64,000 nucleotides of DNA from an uncultured Bacteroidales bacterium (GCA_903901975.1 CAIUTB010000129.1:49605-113604), one strand, 5' to 3'. Shown: positions 40,201 through 49,671, counted from the stretch's first letter. Notes: a model not told the origin generated them from the letters alone. Numbers and translations are program-made.

Positions 40201-42170
40201 CAGGACTTTCAGCTACTACAGCTGCCGGTGTTGCTTATATTGTTAGCCCTTCATTGGCAACCGGAACAGGTGGATTTTCAGCCAGTAATTATAATATTAC
40301 ATATACTGCTTATAATGGAACGGTAGCTACAACTGCACCCAATGCCCCTACTATAGGCACAGCCACAGCCGGAAATGGTCATGCTTGGGTGTCATTTTCT
40401 GCACCTTCGAATAATGGCGGTGCTAATATTACAAGTTACACGGTTACATCGAGTCCGGATGGAATTACCGGTATCGGTTCGACAAGCCCGATATTAGTAA
40501 CAGGTCTTTCAAATAAAGCTTATTCCTTTACAGTTACAGCCACCAACAGTACAGGAACAAGTGCCGCAAGTGCCGCAACCAATTCGGCAACACCTAATAC
40601 GGGTATTGTTAATGTAACAAGTTCAACTTCAGTCGGTCCATTGGCTTTGACATCGGGAAGTGATGTAGTGGTAGGAAGTGGAGCATTATTGACTATAGAT
40701 GCGACAACAAGCGTAAATAGTCTGACGATAGCTCCCGGAGGACAGGTAACAAACAGCAGCTCACTAACAGCCTCAGCAATGACTATTAATAGCGATGGTA
40801 CAAATAGCGGTACCGGAACGTATATTGATAATGATGGAACAACTACAGCTGTAACTACAACTACCGTTAATCAAACGCTAACTTCTGCCCGTAACTGGTA
40901 TATTTCGTCACCCATAAGCGTAGCCAAAGCACAAACAGGTTATACTTTCTACAGTCGTGATGAAACGAATAATGCCTGGACCACCATGACAACAGGAAAT
41001 GGTACTTCTACCGGAGATGCCCTCAATATAGGTCAGGGATATATTGCCAATTTGGCTTCGGGTACTGCTACCTATTCATTTAGCGGAGGAACATTAAATA
41101 CCGGTACTATAACAACCGGATTGAATGGCGTTCCGGCATTAACACTTACTTCTACAAAAGCTTATGCAGGTTATAATCTGGTTGGAAATCCTTATCCATC
41201 TTATCTCGATTGGGTAGCCGTTAGTGCAGCAGCAACAAATGTTGATGCGAGTTTTTGGTATCGCACTAAAAACGGAAGCGTTTACGAATTTGATACTTAT
41301 AATGCCAGTTCAGGTGTTGGGACAAATAATGCCACCGTAATAACCCGATATATTCCGCCTATGCAGGCTTTTTGGGTTAAGGTATCATCCGGTACTTCAG
41401 GAACATTGGCACTTACTAATGCCATGCGTTCTCACAACGATGTATCGAGCAATAAATTCAGGACAAAGGCGGTTAATAATGCAAATCAATCAGTTCTGTA
41501 TTTGCAGGTATCGAATGGAGTGAATTCTGATGAAGCCATTGTATTGTTCAACTCCAATGCTTCGAATGGATTGGATGCATACGATTCACAAAAAATGAGT
41601 AATGCAAACTCAGCTATTCCTGAAATCTATACAACAGTAGCTAACGAAAGTTTAGTTATTAACGGAATGAATGCTATACCTTACGATACTGAAATTCCAC
41701 TTGGTTTCACAACAGGTCAGGCAGGTACAAACTTTTGTATAAAGGCTTCACAACTATCAAATTTCCCATCAGGAACAAAGCTTATATTAAAAGACTATCA
41801 CGATAGTAACAATCCGATAATTGCCGACCTAAGCGATGGCAGTAGCTATATATTTAGCTCTGGAGTAAGCACGAATAATACAAGCCGTTTTGCACTGATT
41901 TTCAAAGCGCCTTCGATAACTACCGGAATAAACCCTGCCGATAGCGGAAGTTTCTGGTTTTCGACCAACGCCAATGGTCAGATTATGCTGAATGGAACGC
42001 CAAACGCTGAAACTTCCGTAGCCGTTTACAATGCCATTGGTCAACGGGTTGCTGCCCAAAACCTGAGTTCAACTATCAAAGTATTTGATACACGACTTGT
42101 GCCGGGAGTGTATACGATTGTTTTAAAAAGCGTAGGGAAAACAGCAAAAACTAAAGTAATTATAAAATAA
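37257..42170 (+). CDS. Large modular beta-helix protein with bacterial-repeat, MBG-like and FnIII-like modules and T9SS C-terminal domain
   Basis: SGDQVWITKGTYNV...IYGGFAGTETNTTRIKGTN; GGGVYTVGSSANVVASPNNGYKFVNWTEGG; SLTITATGPLKTYGTALTAG; C-term VAVYNAIGQRVAAQNLSS...LVPGVYTIVLKSVGKTAKTKVIIK. Start moved to ATG 37257 (MKKITMLIAFLCSISAFS). Confidence 0.85.
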   Translation: MKKITMLIAFLCSISAFSATTYLVDNGSGTVWTTLTGPGGTVTHVNLSSPAQTLTAWLTATTFASGDQVWITKGTYNVTSAYTIPNSNLTAIYGGFAGTETNTTRIKGTNAWDYTNETVIDGGSAAINLFTEAADRTITIDGLTVTHFGGINPVSYRGGTIVQYCKFTNNTVTGPIINYYTSTASMNASLISCYFYNNAIASGATTVNAACIYSNNGSSGGIFTVSGCTFESNVNAYSTTSGASACVKVQGAGTNNISSCIFKNNTSTAGNSSAVSLVSTTSNLINCLVYGAPSGSKSALYISSGNVYNCTFVNNLGGGAYVSNTTAANVKLTNTVFWGTDGSASSGSGYISTSSSTAATITNCAYNNIQTAQTPLPVGTVSLTTSSIPFNNYSGGDYSLSGNSTLIGAGSDLSSSGISGITSDIAGNSRGTSYAIGAYQWASSSVVVTNAGFEDAASGYTVSESSLNVLRRVAGIADGTTQIASPTSSAISVTPGMWLKKAPSTNYISGVISNYDPHSGTNCLNLKIKNGTPNTGYDTWTNAIALQKLSFTNTQKYTVSFWAKIDPTASNVASVVTAFIRDNVTGTNLSCAIPLTGGTTWTQYSATFDIPTFKAANVTADFTTAFAGIGLTTTYDASTIKTNYSGVLLDDFSVTTTAASTVAVNTSAVGTGCVVTGGGVYTVGSSANVVASPNNGYKFVNWTEGGTEVTTTASYTFTVSAARTLVANFVSTNTTCTVSPTTLSGFSYTNGNGPSSEQSFTVSGTNLLSNIAISSSTNCQISTGTGASFVSTNPILLTNSGTLATTTIYIRLKAGLAAGTIASENTTISTLSLAVQNVASSGSVSSNPVLTFATPTSVSKTYGNAVFTNAASSTAGSAGAVTYASGNTAVATVDVNSGQVSIVGAGSSVITASIAANGIYGAANASYTLNVAQKSLTITATGPLKTYGTALTAGTSATNFTTNGAEVSGETISIVTLTPDAAGLSATTAAGVAYIVSPSLATGTGGFSASNYNITYTAYNGTVATTAPNAPTIGTATAGNGHAWVSFSAPSNNGGANITSYTVTSSPDGITGIGSTSPILVTGLSNKAYSFTVTATNSTGTSAASAATNSATPNTGIVNVTSSTSVGPLALTSGSDVVVGSGALLTIDATTSVNSLTIAPGGQVTNSSSLTASAMTINSDGTNSGTGTYIDNDGTTTAVTTTTVNQTLTSARNWYISSPISVAKAQTGYTFYSRDETNNAWTTMTTGNGTSTGDALNIGQGYIANLASGTATYSFSGGTLNTGTITTGLNGVPALTLTSTKAYAGYNLVGNPYPSYLDWVAVSAAATNVDASFWYRTKNGSVYEFDTYNASSGVGTNNATVITRYIPPMQAFWVKVSSGTSGTLALTNAMRSHNDVSSNKFRTKAVNNANQSVLYLQVSNGVNSDEAIVLFNSNASNGLDAYDSQKMSNANSAIPEIYTTVANESLVINGMNAIPYDTEIPLGFTTGQAGTNFCIKASQLSNFPSGTKLILKDYHDSNNPIIADLSDGSSYIFSSGVSTNNTSRFALIFKAPSITTGINPADSGSFWFSTNANGQIMLNGTPNAETSVAVYNAIGQRVAAQNLSSTIKVFDTRLVPGVYTIVLKSVGKTAKTKVIIK

Positions 42171-42186
42171 TATATCAGGCCGGGTC

Positions 42187-42230
42187 GCTAAGTCGCAGGA
42201 ATAGAAATTCCGGTGATTTGGCGGCTTAGC
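42187..42230 (+). other. Nested stem-loop between the 37257 gene and the small ORF
   Basis: Outer gctaagtcgc/gcggcttagc (10 bp, one G-U), inner ggaat-agaa-attcc. Confidence 0.5.
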
Positions 42231-42264
42231 ACTGAATTTAAAAACCATTAAATCAGATCATACT

Positions 42265-42429
42265 ATGGCAAAACAAGAAAAACAATTCTATATCGCTCCC
42301 CAGCTTGAGCGGGTAGTGCTCGATAATGAGATTTCCCTGCAATTGGAATCCACACCCCCTCCGGCACCGGGAGAAGCAAAACTGAATACTCCTGAATTCT
42401 TTAAAAACGATCCGTTTAATATTTGTTGA
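42265..42429 (+). CDS. 54-aa small protein of unknown function (absent from the supplied ORF track)
   Basis: MAKQEKQFYIAPQLERVVLDNEISLQLESTPPPAPGEAKLNTPEFFKNDPFNIC*; ATG start, clean stop, no signal peptide. Confidence 0.65.
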   Translation: MAKQEKQFYIAPQLERVVLDNEISLQLESTPPPAPGEAKLNTPEFFKNDPFNIC

Positions 42430-42583
42430 AAGTTGACAAAAAGCAAAAACTCTGTTCAATTAGGGATACTTTAAGTTTTTTCAGTTTATAAGATAACAAT
42501 AAACCTTCGAAGAAACGATTCAAACAAGAGCATACGAAACTTATAACTTCAATTCTTCTTGGTTTAATTTAAATTCATGGCCC

Positions 42584-42648
42584 GTACAAAAATAGGACAT
42601 TTACGCACTATTTTATGACCTGTATTTTTCAATTGTTGTATATATTTG
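42584..42648 (+). promoter_or_regulatory. Candidate promoter with upstream activator motif (gtacaaaaatagg ... tatatttg)
   Basis: Same 57-bp spacing as at 33564 and 37129. Confidence 0.55.
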
Positions 42649-42696
42649 CACAATGAAAACAAACAATATATAAATTAACACTTAAAAGATTATATT

Positions 42697-44322
42697 ATGA
42701 AAAGAATTATTGCATTTTTATTTTGTTCTATTTTAACAGTAGGGGTTTCTCTCAATGCTGCAAACCTTTATTTAGTCGGAAATAATAGTAGTGCTTGGAC
42801 TACTTCAGTAGTTACGGGTTATACTGTTTGCGTTGTTGATTTATCCAATTCAGGCACTAATGGAACTACTGCTGTTTCATTAACACAATGGTTGAATGAT
42901 AGAAATGCCCCAACACCTACATATCTTATAGGTGGAAATGCAGGAACTTCATTTGTAACTTCTGATCAGGTTTGGATTGCAAAAGGAACGTACAATGTGG
43001 CTATTGCTTGGACTGTCTTAACTGGAACAGGCTCGGCTGTACCGGCATATATTTATGGCGGATTTGCAGGCAATGAAACATCAGTTTTAGATAGAATAAA
43101 AGGAACAAACGTATGGGATTTTACCAATGAAACGATAGTTAATTCGAACACCAGTACTACAGGAGTTATTACTGCAGGTGGAGACAGAAACAACACTTTA
43201 GATGGAATAACTTTTACTGGTGGCGTAACTATTGCTGCAATTGCAACAAGAGGAGGAATGTTTGTTCAGAATTGTAAATTCACTGCCAATACTGCAGGTG
43301 CACTATCATACTATACTACTACAGCTTCAAAAAACGCTTCCTGTACGAATTGTTATTTCTATAATAACTCAATTTCAGGGTCGCTGAACGCAGCAAGTAT
43401 TTATGTAAATAATGGCAGCTCAGGTGGAACTTATTCAATTAGCAATTGTTTTTTTGAATCAAATTCATGTTCATCAACGGCATCAGGAGCAAGCGCAGGA
43501 ATAAAATCTCAAGGTACCGGAACAACGAATATAACCAGTAGCATTTTTAAAAACAATAGTGCAACAGCTGGAAATTCGTCCGCAGTTTCACTTACATCTT
43601 TAACTTCTTATCTAACAAACTGTTTGATTTATGGTGCTTCATTAGGTTCAAAACCGGCATTGTATCTCACAATAGGTAATGTTACAAATTGCACGCTTGT
43701 TAATAATTTGGGTGGTGCTGCCTATATGAATCAAATCGCAGCAGCTGGAAACATTAAAATTATTAATACCGTATTTTGGGGGGCAGATGGAAGTACTACA
43801 GCAGGCTCAGGTTTTATAGGTACAATAGCAAATTGCCTTGGAACAATTACTAATTGTGCTTACAATGGATTGGCAGCTAATTTTATTTCAACACCAACTG
43901 GAACTGTAACACTTACAACTGCTTCAACTGGTGTTTTCACTGACCCAACAAACAATATATGGACACTCATGACAGGTTCTCCACTTATTGATACAGGTAC
44001 TTCAACCGGATCACCTGCTAACGATTTGATTGGTACAAGTAGAGCTAAAGGTGCAGGATTTGATATTGGAGCTTATGAATTTATTCCTGATTTAGGAACA
44101 GGAGTTAATACTACTTCAAAAAAAGATTTCAGTTGTTTCGCTTCCGCTCAATCAGTTCAACTAAGAGGTATAAATATAAATGATGAAGTAATTGTGTTCT
44201 CAGTTTCGGGATTAAAAATCAAATCAGTAATAACTAATTCAGCCTTGGTTTCAATACCTTTATCAAAGGGAATTTATTTAATTAAAGTTGCAGATATAGT
44301 TAAAAAAGTTGTTGTAAACTAA
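42697..44322 (+). CDS. Beta-helix protein with T9SS-like C-terminal domain, close paralog of the 37257 N-terminal region
   Basis: SDQVWIAKGTYNVAIAWTVL..IYGGFAGNETSVLDRIKGTNVWDFTNETI; C-term VIVFSVSGLKIKSV...LSKGIYLIKVADIVKKVVVN. Confidence 0.82.
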   Translation: MKRIIAFLFCSILTVGVSLNAANLYLVGNNSSAWTTSVVTGYTVCVVDLSNSGTNGTTAVSLTQWLNDRNAPTPTYLIGGNAGTSFVTSDQVWIAKGTYNVAIAWTVLTGTGSAVPAYIYGGFAGNETSVLDRIKGTNVWDFTNETIVNSNTSTTGVITAGGDRNNTLDGITFTGGVTIAAIATRGGMFVQNCKFTANTAGALSYYTTTASKNASCTNCYFYNNSISGSLNAASIYVNNGSSGGTYSISNCFFESNSCSSTASGASAGIKSQGTGTTNITSSIFKNNSATAGNSSAVSLTSLTSYLTNCLIYGASLGSKPALYLTIGNVTNCTLVNNLGGAAYMNQIAAAGNIKIINTVFWGADGSTTAGSGFIGTIANCLGTITNCAYNGLAANFISTPTGTVTLTTASTGVFTDPTNNIWTLMTGSPLIDTGTSTGSPANDLIGTSRAKGAGFDIGAYEFIPDLGTGVNTTSKKDFSCFASAQSVQLRGININDEVIVFSVSGLKIKSVITNSALVSIPLSKGIYLIKVADIVKKVVVN

Positions 44323-44406
44323 TAGATGTTTTTCCGAGTGCTAAAGTTTAGAATTTGAACTTTATATTGCTTTGAATTTTAGATAAATAATTTTTAATTT
44401 AATGTT

Positions 44407-46350
44407 ATGAAAAAAATATTTTTATTAATTGCTTTGATAAGCAGTGTTTCTACTTTTTCTGCCAAAACTTATCTGGTTCAATTGGGAACTCCCGGTTCAG
44501 CATCGTGGCGAGCTGCAGGAGTGGGCGATACACTTGTAAACCTTTCCACGGTAGGGACCGGAGGAGCAGTAGCTGCACTGAACGAATGGTTAAACGACAA
44601 AATACAAGCAACTCCCGTTTTCTCGGGACCTAAATTTGCATCGGGTGACCAAATTTGGTTAGCTAAAGGAACTTATACTATTACAGGACGTGATAGTATA
44701 ATAGCCGGGATAAGCATGTACGGTGGATTTGCAGGAACTGAATTCTCCATTACTGAAAGGGTAAAAGGATCAACAACAGCTTGGGATTATAGCAATGTCA
44801 CGATTATCGATGGAGCAAGTGCTTACATTGGTATCATGACCTCTAGTAGCGCTACTTTAACTACAGTAATCGATGGTATAACCTTCCAAAATTGTGCCAA
44901 CAGCATTCGGAACAGCAGTGGTGGTGCAGCAAAAATTCAGGGTGCCAAAACAGTTATGCAAAATTGTATTGTAACAGCTTGTAAAGCTACCGGTACAGTT
45001 GCTACCGGTGCAAGTGCCGGGGTTTCAATCTTATCCAAAGGAACAGTAAAAGACTCTTATATACATCATAATACTTCCACATCTACCGGTACAGGTGGCG
45101 GTGGAGTTACAGTTTATGGTGATACATGTTTAGTTACAGGTTGTAAAATCGAAAATAATACTTCAGGGGCAGGTGGCGGACTTTACCTGTACAGTAAAAC
45201 AAGTGGTACAAAAGTGATAAATTGCAGTATTTCTAATAATACAGCCACCACGGGTAATGGGGGTGGAATTAGTAGTTATATTACAGCTGTAAATGCAGCT
45301 CCTATTACTATTAGCGGTTGTACAATTTCTTCGAATACTGCAGCAGCAAGTGGTGGCGGAGCTTACTTGACACAAACTAATGCGGCGAATATTTTTCTAA
45401 TTAGTGCTTGTACGTTTACATCCAATATTTCTAATGCAGCAAGTGGTAATTCTGCAACCGGTGGAGGTGGAGTTTGGACGGGTGCTTGTAATTATGTATT
45501 TGATAAATGCAGCTTTACAGGCAACTCATCTACTTATGCTGCAAACGGTGCAATGTTGATTAATAGTGCCGTTTCAACTCTAATAACCAACTCCAAATTT
45601 ATTGGCAATACAAGTCCAACGATGGGTTCAGCTATTTATTGCAGAATGAATATGACTGTTAATAATTGTTTGTTTGCCGGTAATACAGGAACAACTGTGA
45701 TTCATTTTTATGGTGGAACCGTTTCCAGCTCATTTAATAACTGTACGTTTGCTAATAATTTAAGTAGTGCCGCAGCTCCGGCTAATTTTCAGTTATTAGC
45801 TCTTTTACCAAAATATTCATTTACCAATTGTTTGTTCAATAAAATTGGTATATATAGTGGTCAAACACCCTTGTTTAGCAATTGTGGATTTGAAACAACA
45901 ATTCCTGCCGGTGGTGTCAATTGTGTAACCGATATTACAGATGCATCATTCAAGAATTATACAGGCGGTGATTTTAGTCTTTCTGAATTTTCACCGGCTG
46001 TCGATACAGGATTGAATTTAACCGATTCGATTGGAAATAAGAAAATAACTTCAGATATACTAGGATGTGCACGTCCGGTTGGTTCAGGATATGATATGGG
46101 TTGTTACGAATATGGTGGCGTTCCACCTACAGCCGTTTTCAGCCCACATCGGGAAATTATTGGCTTCTCTGTTCTGAAAAATGCCCTTATTTCAAAATTT
46201 GGCGGTACTGTGCGTATCTTTTCAATAGCAGGAAAATCAGTAAGTACAGGAGTGATTTCAGAAGGTGATAAAATCACGCTTCCATCTGGAATATATATTG
46301 TTCATCTTTCGACTTCTCAAGCTGAAATGGTTCAGAAGGTTGTTCTTTAA
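44407..46350 (+). CDS. Beta-helix protein with T9SS-like C-terminal domain (third paralog)
   Basis: SGDQIWLAKGTYTITGRDSIIAGISMYGGFAGTEFSITERVKGS; repeated CxxxxNTA..GGG rungs; C-term VRIFSIAGKSVSTG...LPSGIYIVHLSTSQAEMVQKVVL. Confidence 0.82.
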   Translation: MKKIFLLIALISSVSTFSAKTYLVQLGTPGSASWRAAGVGDTLVNLSTVGTGGAVAALNEWLNDKIQATPVFSGPKFASGDQIWLAKGTYTITGRDSIIAGISMYGGFAGTEFSITERVKGSTTAWDYSNVTIIDGASAYIGIMTSSSATLTTVIDGITFQNCANSIRNSSGGAAKIQGAKTVMQNCIVTACKATGTVATGASAGVSILSKGTVKDSYIHHNTSTSTGTGGGGVTVYGDTCLVTGCKIENNTSGAGGGLYLYSKTSGTKVINCSISNNTATTGNGGGISSYITAVNAAPITISGCTISSNTAAASGGGAYLTQTNAANIFLISACTFTSNISNAASGNSATGGGGVWTGACNYVFDKCSFTGNSSTYAANGAMLINSAVSTLITNSKFIGNTSPTMGSAIYCRMNMTVNNCLFAGNTGTTVIHFYGGTVSSSFNNCTFANNLSSAAAPANFQLLALLPKYSFTNCLFNKIGIYSGQTPLFSNCGFETTIPAGGVNCVTDITDASFKNYTGGDFSLSEFSPAVDTGLNLTDSIGNKKITSDILGCARPVGSGYDMGCYEYGGVPPTAVFSPHREIIGFSVLKNALISKFGGTVRIFSIAGKSVSTGVISEGDKITLPSGIYIVHLSTSQAEMVQKVVL

Positions 46351-46387
46351 ATAAATAAACAAATCATTTCAGTTTATAGTTTTGTAT

Positions 46388-46421
46388 ATTCTGCCGGTAT
46401 AGAATTGTTTACCGGCAGAAT
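46388..46421 (+). other. Perfect 12-bp stem-loop in the susC leader
   Basis: attctgccggta-tagaattgtt-taccggcagaat; no U-tract after it. Confidence 0.7.
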
Positions 46422-46527
46422 AAACGAAATGTATTTTCCATATCAAATTCCAACAGTTACCAGAAGCAGAATTTTACTATTATTCTGTTTCAACTCGCTG
46501 AATATTAATCAATAATATACAAATGCC

Positions 46528-49500
46528 ATGAGATTTAAAAACACAATATTGGTTTTAATTCTACTTTCTCTCTCACTATTTATATCTGCCCAGACCCTGC
46601 TACAGGGAACTGTGACCGAATCAAGTGGTGAAACTTTAATTGGTGTGAATGTCAAAATTAAAGGCCTTTCAAAGGGTACAGTTACGGATTCAAACGGTAA
46701 ATTCAGTCTTTCTGTTCCTGGTTCTAATTCAGTATTAGTTTTTAGTTATATTGGTTATGATTTGCAGGAAATTAAAGTTGGAACTGAGAAGAATTTCAAT
46801 ATTATAATGAAATCCACAAATAAAGATTTGGATGAAGTTGTGGTAGTTGGGTATCAGGAAATAAAAAAACGTGATTTGACAGGCTCAGTAGGTAAAGCAG
46901 ATATGGATGATATGCTAAAGATGCGTGTTTCCAATGTCGATCAGGCATTAGCAGGAAGAATAGCAGGGGTGCAGGTGAGCTCCAACGAAGGTACACCGGG
47001 AGGCGAAATGAATATTGTAGTACGCGGAACCAATTCTATTACAGGGTCAAATGCTCCGCTTTATGTTATTGATGGTTTCCCTATGGAAGATGGTTCAGCT
47101 TCAACGATCAATCCAAACGATGTGGAGTCGATGGAAGTACTCAAAGATGCTTCAGCCACTGCCATTTATGGTGCCCGTGGTGCAAACGGTGTGGTGATGA
47201 TTACTACCAAAAAAGGACAAATCGGAGCACCGGTTATTACCTATGATGGCTCGTACGGTATACAACGGGTTACAAAAGAGATACCGGTTATGAATACTTA
47301 TGACTTTGTAAAGTTTCAGGCTGAAACAAATTCCTTAACTCCTTATTTGGGAAAAGATATCAATGGCAAAACTTGGACCTTGGAAGATTATAGAAATGCA
47401 ACAAGCATTAACTGGCAAGATATGGTTTTCAGAGAAGCACCTATGCAAAATCATTCGCTTATGGTTACCGGTGGGAGAGATGATTCACGATATTCAGCTT
47501 CATTCTCTTATTTCGATCAGGATGGTGTCCTAATTAATACTAGTTATAACCGTGTTCAGGGAAAAATAACGAATACAATTAAGAAAAATAATCTGACTAT
47601 TTATCTGAATGCAAATTATTCGAAATCTTCTCAACTCGGCGCCAGACCATCTGAAAATTCATGGTCAGGTGCCAATAACTTATTTTCTAACGTTTGGGGC
47701 TATCGACCGGCACCTTTTCCAAATCAATCTCTGGCAAATTTAGTTGATAATTCATTGGATGAATCTATGATTAGCGATTATCGTGTAAACCCGGTTTTAT
47801 CGTTGAAAAATGAATATCGGAATACAACACGTTCGGTGTTGCAAACAAATAATTATTTGCAATACGAATTTATAAAAGGATTGATTCTAAAAGCATCGGT
47901 TGGGTTTACCAATGAAGACTTACTGATTGAGGCATTTAACAATTCGAACACACGGTTTGGAAATCCTCAGACTAACGTAAATGGAGTAAATGCTTCAGAA
48001 GCTACATCTTCCCGTCAAACCTGGCTAAATGAAAATACCCTTAGTTATACCAAATCTTTTGAAAAGAAGCATAATTTCAATGCATTAGTTGGTTTTACCA
48101 TGCAGGCATCTGATATTAAGTCATACTACACTCAAACGATTCTGATTCCTTCCCAATACGAAGTTCTTGGAATGGCAGGAATGGGCGCAGGAACCCCATT
48201 TGTAATGACTTCGTCTGCTTCGCGATGGACTATGATGTCATATTTAGGCAGAGTAAATTACAATTACTCGTCGAAGTACTATGCTACATTATCATTTAGA
48301 GCTGATGGTTCATCCCGTTTTAAAGGCGATAACCAGTTCGGTTATTTCCCTTCCGGTTCACTGGCATGGAACTTTAGCGAAGAACGCTTTATGAAACCGC
48401 TATCAGATATTATTTCGTCAGGAAAACTCCGCTTAAGCTGGGGTGTAACCGGTAATAACCGGGTGGGTGATTTTGATACCTATGCCAAAATGTCCCTGAT
48501 TAATGGTGGATCCTTTGCTGGTGTCTATGCATTCGATAATTCCTTAACTTCTGTGGGCGTCGTACCCAGTTCATTACAAAATTCTTCTTTACGTTGGGAA
48601 TCAACCTCACAATGGAATGCAGGAACAGATTTATCATTTCTGAATCAACGTGTTTTTCTTACCTTGGATGTATACAAAAAAAGTACTTCCGATTTGCTTT
48701 TAAATGCTGATTTGCCTTATACTTCGGGTTATCCACAAGGATTCAAAAATATTGGAAAAACGGAGAATCAGGGATTGGAAATAACCTTGAAAACCAGGAA
48801 TATTAAAACAAAAGATTTTTCATGGTCAACTAACTTTAATATTTCTTTCAACCAAAATAGAGTGGTGGAGCTTACTGAGAACCAAAAGACTTTGCTTACC
48901 AATGCTCCTTTTGATCAAACCTATAATGGTATGCCAAACTATTTTACTCAAATCAATTATCCCCTGGGTTTGATGTATGGATATATCTATCAGGGAACAT
49001 ATAAATACAATGATTTTAATTATGATCCCACAACAGCCATTTATACCATAAAACCGGCAACTCCGATTTTTAGTGGCGAAACCAAGACACAACCAGGTTA
49101 TCCGAAATACCGTGACCTTAATGGCGATGGGAAAATTGATTCAAACGATCAGACGGTTATTGGTAGAGGAACTCCGATTCACATTGGTGGCATTATAAAC
49201 GATTTCTCTTATAAAGGTTTTGATTTTAGCTTTTTCTTTCAATGGTCGTATGGAAATAATATATTAGCTGCCAATAATCTGTTTTTTAATCAATATAGCA
49301 GAACATTATTAAATGCTTTTGCAAGCTATTCAAACCGATGGACTCCTGGAAACCCAGGCAGTGATATTCCTGCAGCAATATATTCACCATCTATGAGTGT
49401 TTTCTCAACACGCATTATTGAGGATGGTTCATTCTTGAGATTAAAGAATATCACACTTGGATATAACCTGAATAATAAAATTTTAAAAAGCTTAAAACTA

Positions 49501-49671
49501 AAGAAAGCACGATTTTTTGTGAGCGCCAATGACATCTGGGTGTTGACTTCGTATACAGGTGGTTATGATCCCGAAGTGTCTGTACGAAACAGCGCATTGA
49601 CTCCGGGCTTAGATTACTCGGCTTATCCTCGTGCTCTTTCAATCAACGGAGGTGTAAGTATTAGCTTCTAA
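46528..49671 (+). CDS. SusC/RagA family TonB-dependent outer membrane transporter
   Basis: CarboxypepD_reg-like N-terminus (LQGTVTESSGETLIGVNVKIKGLSKGTVTDSNGKFSL), DEVVVVGYQEIKKRDLTGSV, plug ALAGRIAGVQVSSNEGTPGGEMNIVVRGTNSITGSNAPLYVIDG. Confidence 0.97.
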   Translation: MRFKNTILVLILLSLSLFISAQTLLQGTVTESSGETLIGVNVKIKGLSKGTVTDSNGKFSLSVPGSNSVLVFSYIGYDLQEIKVGTEKNFNIIMKSTNKDLDEVVVVGYQEIKKRDLTGSVGKADMDDMLKMRVSNVDQALAGRIAGVQVSSNEGTPGGEMNIVVRGTNSITGSNAPLYVIDGFPMEDGSASTINPNDVESMEVLKDASATAIYGARGANGVVMITTKKGQIGAPVITYDGSYGIQRVTKEIPVMNTYDFVKFQAETNSLTPYLGKDINGKTWTLEDYRNATSINWQDMVFREAPMQNHSLMVTGGRDDSRYSASFSYFDQDGVLINTSYNRVQGKITNTIKKNNLTIYLNANYSKSSQLGARPSENSWSGANNLFSNVWGYRPAPFPNQSLANLVDNSLDESMISDYRVNPVLSLKNEYRNTTRSVLQTNNYLQYEFIKGLILKASVGFTNEDLLIEAFNNSNTRFGNPQTNVNGVNASEATSSRQTWLNENTLSYTKSFEKKHNFNALVGFTMQASDIKSYYTQTILIPSQYEVLGMAGMGAGTPFVMTSSASRWTMMSYLGRVNYNYSSKYYATLSFRADGSSRFKGDNQFGYFPSGSLAWNFSEERFMKPLSDIISSGKLRLSWGVTGNNRVGDFDTYAKMSLINGGSFAGVYAFDNSLTSVGVVPSSLQNSSLRWESTSQWNAGTDLSFLNQRVFLTLDVYKKSTSDLLLNADLPYTSGYPQGFKNIGKTENQGLEITLKTRNIKTKDFSWSTNFNISFNQNRVVELTENQKTLLTNAPFDQTYNGMPNYFTQINYPLGLMYGYIYQGTYKYNDFNYDPTTAIYTIKPATPIFSGETKTQPGYPKYRDLNGDGKIDSNDQTVIGRGTPIHIGGIINDFSYKGFDFSFFFQWSYGNNILAANNLFFNQYSRTLLNAFASYSNRWTPGNPGSDIPAAIYSPSMSVFSTRIIEDGSFLRLKNITLGYNLNNKILKSLKLKKARFFVSANDIWVLTSYTGGYDPEVSVRNSALTPGLDYSAYPRALSINGGVSISF

